Under the pieces are notes generated by a model. It was not told the origin of the DNA and did not search any database. It saw only the letters and a list, made by a program, of their open reading frames with translations. 64,000 nucleotides of DNA, from the NCBI GenBank assembly GCA_017656265.1, contig JACDOD010000012.1, positions 1 to 64,000 of the forward strand. Reading direction: 5' to 3'. Origin of the DNA: Bacillaceae bacterium (lineage in GTDB: Bacteria; Bacillota; Bacilli; Bacillales; Alkalibacillaceae). A program made the translations under genes and the position numbers. Of the stretch, positions 49,471-57,728 are shown one piece after another. Each line of letters opens with the position of its first letter. Within the stretch, counting starts at the first letter, position 1.

Positions 49471-49501
49471 GCCACCTGAATAATATTCAGGTGGCTTTTT
49501 T
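49471..49501 (+). terminator. Terminator of the acidic coiled-coil gene
   Basis: GCCACCTGAAT / ATTCAGGTGGC, loop AAT, then TTTTTT. Confidence 0.9.
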
Positions 49502-49517
49502 ACATGTGCAGATCCAA

Positions 49518-49838
49518 AGATTTTTCGACAAGTGACAGGCACCTAAAAAAAGCACCTAAAAAAAGCTCTTAAAAAAAGAATATAAAAAAGGCACTTGAAA
49601 AAGCGCCCAAAAAAATCTAGCAAAATGAATGTGGGTGTGCTAAAATGATTTTGTACTAGTCAGAAAATTGTGAATAAATAAAATAATTGACGGACAGACT
49701 ATGAATCTGGTGCTGTTCATACGTACAAACTTTGTCGGGGATTCTTACCTTAGACAGATCTCTTTTTTTACTGCCCCACTTCTTAGACTTCACTAATTTT
49801 AATTAGATAGATCTGCGCAACATTTGGCTGTTCGCTTT
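49518..49838. other. Intergenic stretch with repeat copy and A-rich degenerate repeats
   Basis: A family-A copy (49518-49543, AGATTTTTCGACAAGTGACA then GGCACC) is followed by several AGCACCTAAAAAA-like degenerate repeats to about 49617. After that AT-rich DNA with no gene I would support. Confidence 0.6.
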
Positions 49839-49955
49839 TTAAAAATTTCTTTGCAAATAAGTAATGACACCAATGGATCGAGCGTATGATTGAATCAAGT
49901 GAAGACCTGTATCTGTGCCCCAGGCTAAAACATGGCATGATTGATAAAACTCCAT
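49839..49955 (-). CDS. Putative small protein (38 aa)
   Basis: Reverse-strand ATG 49955 with AAAGG about 8 bases upstream encodes MEFYQSCHVLAWGTDTGLHL, then IQSYARSIGVITYLQRNF, and stops at TAA 49841-49839. Balanced composition and a ribosome binding site in an otherwise empty spacer. No family recognised; it may also be the end of a decayed gene. Confidence 0.35.
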   Translation of the reverse strand: MEFYQSCHVLAWGTDTGLHLIQSYARSIGVITYLQRNF

Positions 49956-50068
49956 TCCATACACCTTTCTGAACTTTTCACCATTGCATGTTCTTGATTG
50001 TATTTATTTTTGTCACTGCCATGGCAATTTTGCCATGATGCAATAAAAAAATTAACAGGGGGAATTGT

Positions 50069-51181
50069 ATGCGAAAACGTTCATGGATTTTTTTATTCAG
50101 TATTGTAATGGCCTTTGCATTTGTGCTGGCCGGATGCAGTGATGATTCAGAAGAAGCATCCACATCCAATGATTCAGGAGGGGACAGTCAGGCAACATCT
50201 GGAACCTCTGGTGGTTCTGGGGGTTCTGCTAAGCCTACACTGGAGAGAGTTAAGGAAAGAGGAAAAATTATTGTTGGGGTAAACGGAAAACTCCCTGGCT
50301 TTGGATATGTGGACGAAAATGGGGAATACAGTGGCTTTGACGTTGATTTTGGAAGGGCGCTTGCTGCTGCGATCTTTGATGATCCGAATGCCATTGAGTT
50401 CAGACCATTATCCGCCCAAGAACGATTCACGGCTCTGCAAACAGGTGAAATTGATGTATTAATCCGGAATACCACCTGGACCCTGACCCGCGACACGGAA
50501 GTTGGGGGACAGTTTGCTCCGACTACATTCTATGACGGACAGGGAATTATGGTCCGGAAAGACAGTGGAATTAATAGTCTGGAAGAGTTAGAAGGCGCAC
50601 GAATTGGCGTACAGGCAGGCACTACAACGGAATTAAACCTTGCAGACCAGTTCCGCAAGCTGGGCATCGAATATGAAGCAGTTGTATTTGAGGATTCAAA
50701 TGCTTTAGTAGCTGCGTATGAACAGGGAAGTGTTGATGCCTGGACAACAGATAAATCCGGCCTCGTATCCCGTCAGTCAACGCTGAAAAATCCTGATGAA
50801 CATAAAATTTTAAGTGAAAGCCTTTCCAAGGAACCTCTTGGCCCGGTTGTCAGGCAGGACGACAGCCAATGGTTTGATATCGTAAAATGGGTAACTCTTG
50901 CTACAATTGAGGCAGAAGAGCTGGGAATCAACTCGCAAAATATTGACAGCTTCATGGACAGTGATAATCCGGTAGTTCGCCGTTTCGTTGGGGTAGAAAG
51001 CAACCTGGGCGAAAAACTTGGCCTGACGAATGATTTTGCAGTACGTGTGATTAAGGCAGTAGGGAACTACGGTGAAATTTATGACCGTCACTTAGGTCCG
51101 GATACAGTATTTAAGTTAGAACGGGGTCTGAATGACCTCTGGACCAATGGCGGACTTCTGTATTCACCTCCATTTAGATAA
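50069..51181 (+). CDS. aapJ: General L-amino acid ABC transporter binding lipoprotein (AapJ-like)
   Basis: 370 residues, AGGGGG upstream. Lipobox VLAGC (Cys at about 23), then a Ser/Gly linker that replaces the signal peptide of proteobacterial AapJ. LERVKERGKIIVGVNGKLPG, VDFGRALAAAIFDDP, RNTTWTLTRD and FYDGQGIMVRKD match the AapJ branch of family 3 binding proteins. AapJQMP importers accept a broad range of L-amino acids. First gene of a four-gene operon. Confidence 0.9.
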   Translation: MRKRSWIFLFSIVMAFAFVLAGCSDDSEEASTSNDSGGDSQATSGTSGGSGGSAKPTLERVKERGKIIVGVNGKLPGFGYVDENGEYSGFDVDFGRALAAAIFDDPNAIEFRPLSAQERFTALQTGEIDVLIRNTTWTLTRDTEVGGQFAPTTFYDGQGIMVRKDSGINSLEELEGARIGVQAGTTTELNLADQFRKLGIEYEAVVFEDSNALVAAYEQGSVDAWTTDKSGLVSRQSTLKNPDEHKILSESLSKEPLGPVVRQDDSQWFDIVKWVTLATIEAEELGINSQNIDSFMDSDNPVVRRFVGVESNLGEKLGLTNDFAVRVIKAVGNYGEIYDRHLGPDTVFKLERGLNDLWTNGGLLYSPPFR

Positions 51182-51216
51182 ACAGCCGGCTGATGTACAT
51201 CATATACGGTTCATAT

Positions 51217-51257
51217 GGGCCTGCACACTATATTTTGTTATAGGGCAGGCCCGTTTT
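51217..51257 (+). terminator. Intercistronic hairpin after aapJ
   Basis: GGGCCTGC and GCAGGCCC form an 8-bp GC stem around a 20-base loop, followed by GTTTT. Probably dampens read-through into the permease genes. Confidence 0.75.
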
Positions 51258-51303
51258 AGGTAACACGTATAGGAAAAATAATAGACAGTGAGGTGAAGAG
51301 CAA

Positions 51304-52482
51304 ATGAAGAAGCACAACACTTCAGTTAATACTCCTTTTTGGAGGGATAACCGCATTATTCCAATCATCCTTCAGGCTATTTTTGCGATTTTACTCATAC
51401 TTGCATTTGTTGTCTTAATTAATAACACCATTAAAGGCATGGAAAAGATCGGCATTAATCTTGGTTTCGGATTTCTGGAGGATACCGCATCTTTTTCAAT
51501 TGGGGAAAGCCTGATTGATTATCAGCCTACGGACAGTTATGCCAAAGCTGTGCTGGTGGGGATATTGAACACCATTAAAGTTTCTGTCATTGGTATTATA
51601 TTAGCCACCATTATTGGTGTTGTTGTTGGTGTGACGCGTCTTTCTAATAACTGGCTCGCTCGTCAAGTGGCAGGGCTTTATATAGAAGTATTGCGAAACA
51701 CACCACTCCTTGTACAGATTTTTATCTGGTATTATGCCGTGTTTTTAAATCTTCCAAAGGTTCAAGAAAGCTTTGTGCTTTTTGATTCCGTTTATATCAG
51801 CAATCGGGGAGTAGCACTTCCATGGTTTGATCCGACATCAGCAACAAACGTGTGGATCATTCTTTTCATCATCGGTATCATTTCTTCCATTATTTTATGG
51901 AAAGTAAAAATCAAAGCGGAAGCAGAAACAGGAGAAAGAAAATATCCGCTGATCTGGGCTGCCGGATCACTCATAGGAGCTCTCACTCTGGCGGCTATCA
52001 TTACACAACAGGGTCCTGCTGCGATGAACTATCCTGCAATCGGTAAATTTAATTTTACCGGGGGACAGGTGATAAGCCCGGAATTTTCTGCTATCCTCGT
52101 GAGTTTAACATTGTATACCGCAACCTATATTGCTGAAATTGTACGGGGCGGTATTCTGTCTGTTTCAAAGGGACAAACCGAAGCGTCTAAAGCACTGGGA
52201 TTGAAAAATTCTACGATGATGAGGCTCGTCATTTTTCCACAGGCATTTCGTGTCATCATTCCGCCGGTTACGAGCCAATACCTGAATTTGACAAAAAACT
52301 CCAGTTTAGCTGTGGCAGTTGCTTACCCGGATCTGGTAAGTGTAGGAAATACCATCCTGAACCAGACAGGAAGGGCGGTTGAGATGATCACCGTAATGAT
52401 TTTGGTTTACTTAACGATTAGTTTGTTGACATCTCTATTTATGAACCTGTTTAACAAAAAGATGCAGCTGGTAGAGAGGTGA
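51304..52482 (+). CDS. aapQ: Amino acid ABC transporter permease (AapQ-like)
   Basis: 392 residues, GTGAGGTGAAG upstream. Membrane segments throughout, with the large insertion between the early segments seen in AapQ/AapM. VLRNTPLLVQIFIWYYAVF is the polar amino-acid permease signature. ATPase-contact loop: QTEASKALGLKNSTMMRLVI, then FPQAFRVIIPP. Works as a heterodimer with the next gene. Confidence 0.92.
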   Translation: MKKHNTSVNTPFWRDNRIIPIILQAIFAILLILAFVVLINNTIKGMEKIGINLGFGFLEDTASFSIGESLIDYQPTDSYAKAVLVGILNTIKVSVIGIILATIIGVVVGVTRLSNNWLARQVAGLYIEVLRNTPLLVQIFIWYYAVFLNLPKVQESFVLFDSVYISNRGVALPWFDPTSATNVWIILFIIGIISSIILWKVKIKAEAETGERKYPLIWAAGSLIGALTLAAIITQQGPAAMNYPAIGKFNFTGGQVISPEFSAILVSLTLYTATYIAEIVRGGILSVSKGQTEASKALGLKNSTMMRLVIFPQAFRVIIPPVTSQYLNLTKNSSLAVAVAYPDLVSVGNTILNQTGRAVEMITVMILVYLTISLLTSLFMNLFNKKMQLVER

Positions 52483-52489
52483 TCATAGT

Positions 52490-53719
52490 ATGGGAAACTT
52501 AAATGATGAAAAAGCCATTAATCATGTTCACACGCCAGTGGAAGGAACACCTGATAAAGAACCGCCGAAAACATCCGTTGGGGTCCTGGGCTGGTTGAAG
52601 GAAAACTTATTCAGCAGCTGGTTTAACACGATCCTTACCTTCATTTTTGCCTGGATATTATATGTTCTTATTAAAGGAACGTTATCCTGGGTGTTCTTGT
52701 CAGCGGACTGGAATGTCATCACGAAAAACTTTGCTCTCTATTTTGTGGGACAGTATCCAAAAGAAGAAATCTGGAGAGTCTGGACAAGTTTGTCGATCGT
52801 TTCCCTTTTATTTGGTTTTTCTTCTGGACTATGGAAGGGAACGGTCCGTCAATTATCGGTTACGTTATCAGTTATTTATGCCATCATTGCCGTCATGCCA
52901 TTTATCACAGGTGAATCCAGAGTATGGCTGGGAATAAATATCCTGTTCATCTATGCAGGTATGTTTGCAATCAGTAAGATTCCAAAACACAAAGTTATTA
53001 CGATTACGGGCTGGCTGATCTCCTTTCCTGTGATTATATTTATGCTGCACGGTTTCGGGGTATTTAGTGAGGTGAGCACGAATTTATGGGGTGGATTGCT
53101 GCTGACGGTTCTGATTGCTACTGTGGCTATTGTGGCATCTTTTCCTATCGGTGTGTTGCTGGCTCTGGGCCGGATGAGCAGTAAGCTTCCGATAATCCGC
53201 TGGGTCTGTATTGCTTATATTGAGCTGATCCGGGGAGTCCCGCTTATTACCATCCTTTTTATGGCACAGCTGATGATCCCATTGTTCATGGGCGGAATCA
53301 ATATAGATAATGTGTTAAGGGTTATGATTGGAGCCACGCTGTTTACGGCTGCCTATTTAGCGGAAAATGTGCGGGGCGGATTGCAGTCCATTCCAAGGGG
53401 ACAGCATGAAGCCGCTCAGGCACTCGGTTTAAATTCCACCTATAGAACAACCTTTATTATCTTGCCTCAAGCTTTGCGTGCCGTCATTCCAGCAATTGTC
53501 GGGCAATGTATTTCCATGTTTAAGGATACGGCGTTAGTGGCCATCGTCGGTTTAATCGATTTATTGGGAATTGCACAGACCATTGTGGCTAATCCAAAAT
53601 TTTTAGGAAAACAGATGGAAGCTTATCTTTTTATTGCTCTGATTTACTGGGTAATCAGTTATTCGATGTCTTATGCGAGCCGGCGTCTTGAAAAGAACCT
53701 CGGAGTCGGTGAACGGTAA
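52490..53719 (+). CDS. aapM: Amino acid ABC transporter permease (AapM-like)
   Basis: 409 residues, GAGAGGTGAT upstream, 7 bases after aapQ. Signature IELIRGVPLITILFMAQLMI and ATPase-contact loop QHEAAQALGLNSTYRTTFII, LPQALRAVIPAI. The long N-terminal part holds extra membrane segments as in AapM. Confidence 0.92.
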   Translation: MGNLNDEKAINHVHTPVEGTPDKEPPKTSVGVLGWLKENLFSSWFNTILTFIFAWILYVLIKGTLSWVFLSADWNVITKNFALYFVGQYPKEEIWRVWTSLSIVSLLFGFSSGLWKGTVRQLSVTLSVIYAIIAVMPFITGESRVWLGINILFIYAGMFAISKIPKHKVITITGWLISFPVIIFMLHGFGVFSEVSTNLWGGLLLTVLIATVAIVASFPIGVLLALGRMSSKLPIIRWVCIAYIELIRGVPLITILFMAQLMIPLFMGGINIDNVLRVMIGATLFTAAYLAENVRGGLQSIPRGQHEAAQALGLNSTYRTTFIILPQALRAVIPAIVGQCISMFKDTALVAIVGLIDLLGIAQTIVANPKFLGKQMEAYLFIALIYWVISYSMSYASRRLEKNLGVGER

Positions 53720-53778
53720 TTTCGTATTTGTGATTTAAATCATACGTTATTTCTGAAATGGAAGAGGAGGAACGCGCT

Positions 53779-54549
53779 ATGTTAGAAGAATTTAAATCGG
53801 ATACCCCTCTTGAAGAGAGAGAAGATATCATTGTATGTAAAAACATTAACAAATGGTTTGGTAAGCTCCATGTGCTAAAAGATGTTTCCCTGAACGTCAA
53901 GCAGGGTGAAGTTGTGGTAATCCTCGGACCATCGGGATCAGGGAAATCAACATTTATTCGAACCATTAATGCTCTGGAGGAAATTCAGGAAGGAGAAATT
54001 GTGGTTGACGGCATCAACGTATCCCATGATGTACAGGATATTGAAGCCATCCGAAAAGAGACAGGAATGGTGTTTCAGCAATTTAACTTATTTCCTCATA
54101 TGACTATCTTGAAAAATATTACCCTGGCTCCTATATGGGTTCGCAAATGGCCCCGGGCAAAAGCCGAGAAAATTGCAATGGAGCTATTGGAGCGGGTAGG
54201 AATTCCGGAGCAGGCCCATAAATATCCGGGTCAGCTGTCAGGTGGACAGCAGCAGCGTGTAGCTATTGCCAGGGCTTTGGCTATGCAGCCTAAAATTATG
54301 CTGTTTGATGAGCCCACCTCCGCCCTTGACCCGGAAATGATTAAAGAGGTATTGGATGTTATGCGGGAACTGGCTAAGTCAGGGATGACGATGCTGGTGG
54401 TGACGCATGAAATGGGATTTGCCCGTGAGGTAGCGGACCGGATTGTATTGTTTGACAATGGGGAGATTATCGAAACGGGATCCCCAGAAGAATTATTCGA
54501 TAATCCGAAACATGAAAGAACGAAACTTTTCTTATCACAGATTTTATAA
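53779..54549 (+). CDS. aapP: Amino acid ABC transporter ATPase (AapP/GlnQ-type)
   Basis: 256 residues from ATG 53779, chosen because GAGGAGGAA lies 8 bases upstream and inside the longer frame from 53758. Walker [10 protein letters not shown], signature [15 protein letters not shown], Walker [15 protein letters not shown] and [14 protein letters not shown] are intact. Powers the AapQM permease. Last gene of the operon, followed by a strong terminator. Confidence 0.94.
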   Translation: MLEEFKSDTPLEEREDIIVCKNINKWFGKLHVLKDVSLNVKQGEVVVILGPSGSGKSTFIRTINALEEIQEGEIVVDGINVSHDVQDIEAIRKETGMVFQQFNLFPHMTILKNITLAPIWVRKWPRAKAEKIAMELLERVGIPEQAHKYPGQLSGGQQQRVAIARALAMQPKIMLFDEPTSALDPEMIKEVLDVMRELAKSGMTMLVVTHEMGFAREVADRIVLFDNGEIIETGSPEELFDNPKHERTKLFLSQIL

Positions 54550-54612
54550 ATTAGTCATGCCGCTTTGTCCATATGAAAAAGAGGATGGGGCAAAGCAGTA
54601 TAAAGTAATGTA

Positions 54613-54658
54613 ATATCCGAACTCTTCAACAGTCTGAATGAGTTCGGATATGTTTTTT
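54613..54658 (+). terminator. Terminator of the aapJQMP operon
   Basis: Perfect 12-bp stem ATATCCGAACTC / GAGTTCGGATAT, loop of 15 bases, then GTTTTTT. Confidence 0.9.
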
Positions 54659-54705
54659 AATATAAAATTTGATACTGTTGCAATTTCTTAAATGAAGAGA
54701 ATGCA

Positions 54706-54820
54706 TGTCTAGCTACAGCGCCCAGCCCCTCGAGCGGCTTCGGTCCCCCTGCGGCGGCGACAGCCTCCTCGGTGGTCCTCCAGCCGTTTTCGGGGCTAAG
54801 CGGGGCGCTTGCGCTTTTCT
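54706..54820 (+). repeat. Family-B 115-bp repeat, tandem copy 1
   Basis: TGTCTAGCTACAGCGCCCAG ... CCTCGAGCGGCTTCGGTCCC ... TTTTCGGGGCTAAGCGGGGC ... GCTTTTCT. Much more GC-rich than its surroundings. Confidence 0.9.
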
Positions 54821-54824
54821 GTAT

Positions 54825-54939
54825 TGTCTAGCTACAGCGCCCAGCCCCTCGAGCTGCTTCGGCCCCCCTGCGGCGGCGACAGCCTCCTCGGTGGCCCTCC
54901 AGCCGTTTTCGGGGCTAAGCGGGGCTCATCCGCTTTTCT
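54825..54939 (+). repeat. Family-B 115-bp repeat, tandem copy 2
   Basis: Begins 4 bases after copy 1 and is almost identical to it over about 115 bases, differing at only a few positions (for example CGAGCTGC for CGAGCGGC). A recent tandem duplication or double insertion. Confidence 0.9.
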
Positions 54940-55017
54940 TATCAACATTTCATTTTTTCTATAGCCAATTGCTCGTCTTTTTCACCGTCATTCTTTTTTG
55001 TCCCAGCCTCGGCACCT

Positions 55018-56514
55018 TTATCTCAGTTCTTCCGGCAGTTGGATGGGACCGATTTCATACAGGGTGTTGCCGTCCTGGTCGGATACAACCCAGGAGTAAG
55101 TATAGTCATCAAATAAAATCGTATAGATTAAGCGGTTGCTGAAAAGCATAATCAGTCCCGGAGATGTGTATTCGGACAGTTTCATCGTCTCACTTCCGTC
55201 CGCTCTCGTTTTGTAAATATACCAGTCCGTTGGGTTGCTGTAATAGATCCATCCGTTATCCGCGTTCAGGTTATAAACGGGTTCGTTTAAAATTTGTGTT
55301 TTCATGTTTCCATCCAGATCTGCTCTGAAAAGATGAGATGTTTCAAAATCTTGATAGTAAATATATTGATCACTGACATCAAATAGCCCTACGTTATCCA
55401 CAATCGCCCGGGGTTCACTGGTACCATCCAGCTTGATTTTATACAATTTATGATCGGTTTTGTCGGTATAGTATACCCAGTCTTCCTTTACGATCGGAGT
55501 ATAAACCTGCTGATCCGTTAACTGAGTTTCAGTGCCATCCTTTAGATGAGCTTTATAGAGCTGATCGGATTTCGTATAAACGGCTATGTCATCGATTACT
55601 GTCAGGAAAAGTACCGGACCTTCAACAACTTTTTGTCTCAACGTGCCATCGATTTTCATTTGATAAACGGAATAGTTGTCCAGGACATTCACGTAATAAA
55701 TCCAGTCACCCACAATATTCATATTGGCTACATTATCCTGTTCAGGTGGGGAAAGCTCAATCATTTCACTGTTTGCCTCATTCTCACCCATTTTCCATTT
55801 GTAGATGCCGTAATCACCAAAGTACATCCAGCCCTGTTCGACAGCAAAATTTCCGCTGTTCATAATGTTGCCCGGCTCATTTCCCCGGTCTGCCGGAATT
55901 AGATTTTTGTTCAGAACCTTAGCCAGAAATACAGAAAAATGGGCACGGGAAATGGTATGTTCAGGACGGTATGTTCCATTTTCATATCCCTTTGTAATCC
56001 GGTTGGCCGCTAACGTATGGATCACGTCATTTGCCCAGTGTTTTTCGGGAACATCCGCAAACCGTTGAAGCGTTTGTCCTTCTAATGAAAAGGCTTTGAC
56101 GAGAATCGCTGCCATTTGTGCCCGGGTCAGATATCCCCATGGGTCAAAGGAACCGTCAGTTTTGCCTTTGATAATTCCCAGTTCGGTTGCTTTGGCTACG
56201 TATTCATAACCATAATCTCCGGTCTTAAGATCTGTGTATGCTACATCAGGTACGTTATCAAGTTCTACCCCCAGTGCATTCATAATCATTTGAACAGCCT
56301 GAAGTCGTTTGACCGGCTGATTGGGGCGAAAGGTTCCATCCTCATAGCCTTGAATAATCTGTTTTTCTATGAGATAACTGATTTCTGTCTGATAGAGTTT
56401 AACATCTTCAAATGGTATGATTGATTGATTTTCTTCAGCATTTGCCGGCTGAATCATACCCACAACTAACGTAAAAATAAGAAAAAATGAAAAAAACCTT
56501 TTCACAACTGACAC
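55018..56514 (-). CDS. S-layer-homology surface protein with DUF5050 beta-propeller
   Basis: 498 residues. Signal peptide ends near residue 26 (QPANAEEN). Three SLH repeats follow (about 33-85, 95-150, 155-210: FEDVKLYQTEISYLIEKQII, YTDLKTGDYGYEYVAKATEL, FADVPEKHWANDVIHTLAAN), each with GYEDGTFRPNQPV-type cores, which bind pyruvylated wall polysaccharide. The C-terminal ~280 residues are repeated WIYYxN/YxIYKMKIDGTxxQ units, a DUF5050-type propeller. Wall-attached extracellular protein, possibly ligand-binding. Its ribosome binding site GGGAGGTG lies just before the ATG on the minus strand. Monocistronic. Confidence 0.9.
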   Translation of the reverse strand: MSVVKRFFSFFLIFTLVVGMIQPANAEENQSIIPFEDVKLYQTEISYLIEKQIIQGYEDGTFRPNQPVKRLQAVQMIMNALGVELDNVPDVAYTDLKTGDYGYEYVAKATELGIIKGKTDGSFDPWGYLTRAQMAAILVKAFSLEGQTLQRFADVPEKHWANDVIHTLAANRITKGYENGTYRPEHTISRAHFSVFLAKVLNKNLIPADRGNEPGNIMNSGNFAVEQGWMYFGDYGIYKWKMGENEANSEMIELSPPEQDNVANMNIVGDWIYYVNVLDNYSVYQMKIDGTLRQKVVEGPVLFLTVIDDIAVYTKSDQLYKAHLKDGTETQLTDQQVYTPIVKEDWVYYTDKTDHKLYKIKLDGTSEPRAIVDNVGLFDVSDQYIYYQDFETSHLFRADLDGNMKTQILNEPVYNLNADNGWIYYSNPTDWYIYKTRADGSETMKLSEYTSPGLIMLFSNRLIYTILFDDYTYSWVVSDQDGNTLYEIGPIQLPEELR

Positions 56515-56604
56515 CTCCCAAATAAAAAAATAGCACAGAAAAAAACATAAATGAGCCAGATCACCAAACTACATATAATTACCTCTCCTGGCATTCTAAA
56601 AAAT

Positions 56605-56630
56605 GGTGCCTGTCACTTGTCGAAAAATAT
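56605..56630 (+). repeat. Family-A repeat copy upstream of the phosphatase
   Basis: GGTGCCTGTCACTTGTCGAA then AAATAT. An open frame running through it (56551) would encode GACHLSKN and must not be taken as the phosphatase N-terminus. Confidence 0.85.
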
Positions 56631-56676
56631 TTGTGGTATGATAATTTTATTAATCGAGTTAATTTGGAGGAAAAAT

Positions 56677-57561
56677 ATGAATTTTCAGGTGGAATGGGTA
56701 TATGAGAAAGGGTCCAATCAAGTAAACGAGGATGCTTATGTTCTGGATGAAGAGCGGGGGGTATTTGCTGTCATTGATGGGGCCACAGGTTTGAAAGGGT
56801 TGCCGGGCAAACTGGCATCAGAAGTGTTAAAGCAGGAATTAATGGACTTTCAGGGTGAGTCTCTATTACAGACTGTTACAAGAGGCAATCGCTTGCTCGG
56901 GAAAAAGGCGGCGAGTGAAATGAAGGTGAACGAGGTTTCGCAGATCCCAAAAGAGCATCGAAGCCTATGTGCACTGGCAGGGATACAAATACATGAGTCT
57001 GAACTTGAATATGTTCATGCGGGGGATTGCATGTTATTTATTCGGTTTGGGGACGGAACCATTCATTCAGTCACGCGGGACCATGTTTTTCCGCTGGATG
57101 ATAAAGCTATTGCCCAATACATGGATCTATGGAAAGCAAAGACTGGTGATGAGTTGAATATAAGTGGCTGGAACAAGGAAAAGATTGATACAGTTAAACA
57201 GGACATTTTTAGGGAGATTCGCCCTACGTTATTGGAAAATCGGAAAAAGGTAAATGTGGCAGGAGGGTACCCTGCTTTAGACGGCAGTTTAGAAGCAGCT
57301 GAGTTCCTGGAATATGGCTGGAGGCAGCTGGAAAACGTAACAGAAATTTTATTGCTTTCAGATGGGATGCAATTATTGGGGGTCAAAGGGGACTTCACGG
57401 ATGTCTGGAATGAGACCGCATCTTACGCTTTTGAATATGGGGTGACAAAGCTTATGGAGAAAGTGATGGAACAGGAGCGTGAGGATTACGCCTGCATCAA
57501 GTATCCAAGGTTGAAATACGCTGATGATAAAACAGGAATATTCATTCGACTGGTTAAATAA
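56677..57561 (+). CDS. PP2C-like serine/threonine phosphatase
   Basis: 294 residues from ATG 56677 (TTGGAGG upstream). PP2C motifs with metal-binding acids: NEDAYVLDEERGVFAVIDGA (motifs 1-2), YVHAGDCMLFIRF, LLLSDGMQL and DDKTGIFI. The fold is compact and lacks extra domains, so a cytosolic phosphatase. No kinase partner adjacent. Start upstream at 56551 rejected because it crosses a repeat. Confidence 0.85.
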   Translation: MNFQVEWVYEKGSNQVNEDAYVLDEERGVFAVIDGATGLKGLPGKLASEVLKQELMDFQGESLLQTVTRGNRLLGKKAASEMKVNEVSQIPKEHRSLCALAGIQIHESELEYVHAGDCMLFIRFGDGTIHSVTRDHVFPLDDKAIAQYMDLWKAKTGDELNISGWNKEKIDTVKQDIFREIRPTLLENRKKVNVAGGYPALDGSLEAAEFLEYGWRQLENVTEILLLSDGMQLLGVKGDFTDVWNETASYAFEYGVTKLMEKVMEQEREDYACIKYPRLKYADDKTGIFIRLVK

Positions 57562-57562
57562 A

Positions 57563-57632
57563 ATTCGACAAGTGACAGGCACCTGGAAATGGAAAGCACC
57601 TGTATGGGGGATTTCCATTTCCAGGTGCCTGT
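57563..57632 (+). terminator. Terminator of the PP2C-like gene with family-A repeat
   Basis: ACAGGCACCTGGAAATGGAA (57575) pairs perfectly over 21 bp with TTCCATTTCCAGGTGCCTGT (ending 57632), loop of 16 bases, then TTTTCTG. The left arm starts in a family-A copy (TTCGACAAGTGACAGGCACC). Confidence 0.85.
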
Positions 57633-57673
57633 TTTCTGAGGGGTGTGCTTTTTCTGGTTAAGGCAGAAAAAAA

Positions 57674-57714
57674 CCTGTCACTTGTCGAAGATTTTTCGAC
57701 AAGTGACAGGCACC
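57674..57714 (-). repeat. Family-A repeat, near-complete palindrome
   Basis: CCTGTCACTTGTCGAAGATT followed by TTTCGACAAGTGACAGGCAC. Lies 14 bases beyond the stop of the minus-strand binding-protein gene and can serve as its terminator. Confidence 0.85.
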
Positions 57715-57728
57715 GGGTACTCCGGGTA

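Noticed and set aside
54705..55142. 145-residue plus-strand ORF across the family-B repeats
   Set aside because: It is simply the translation of two repeat copies and the antisense end of the SLH gene.
56551..56676. Upstream extension of the PP2C-like gene starting at 56551
   Set aside because: The extra 42 residues translate a family-A repeat (GACHLSKN) and AT-rich spacer; a proper ribosome binding site precedes ATG 56677.
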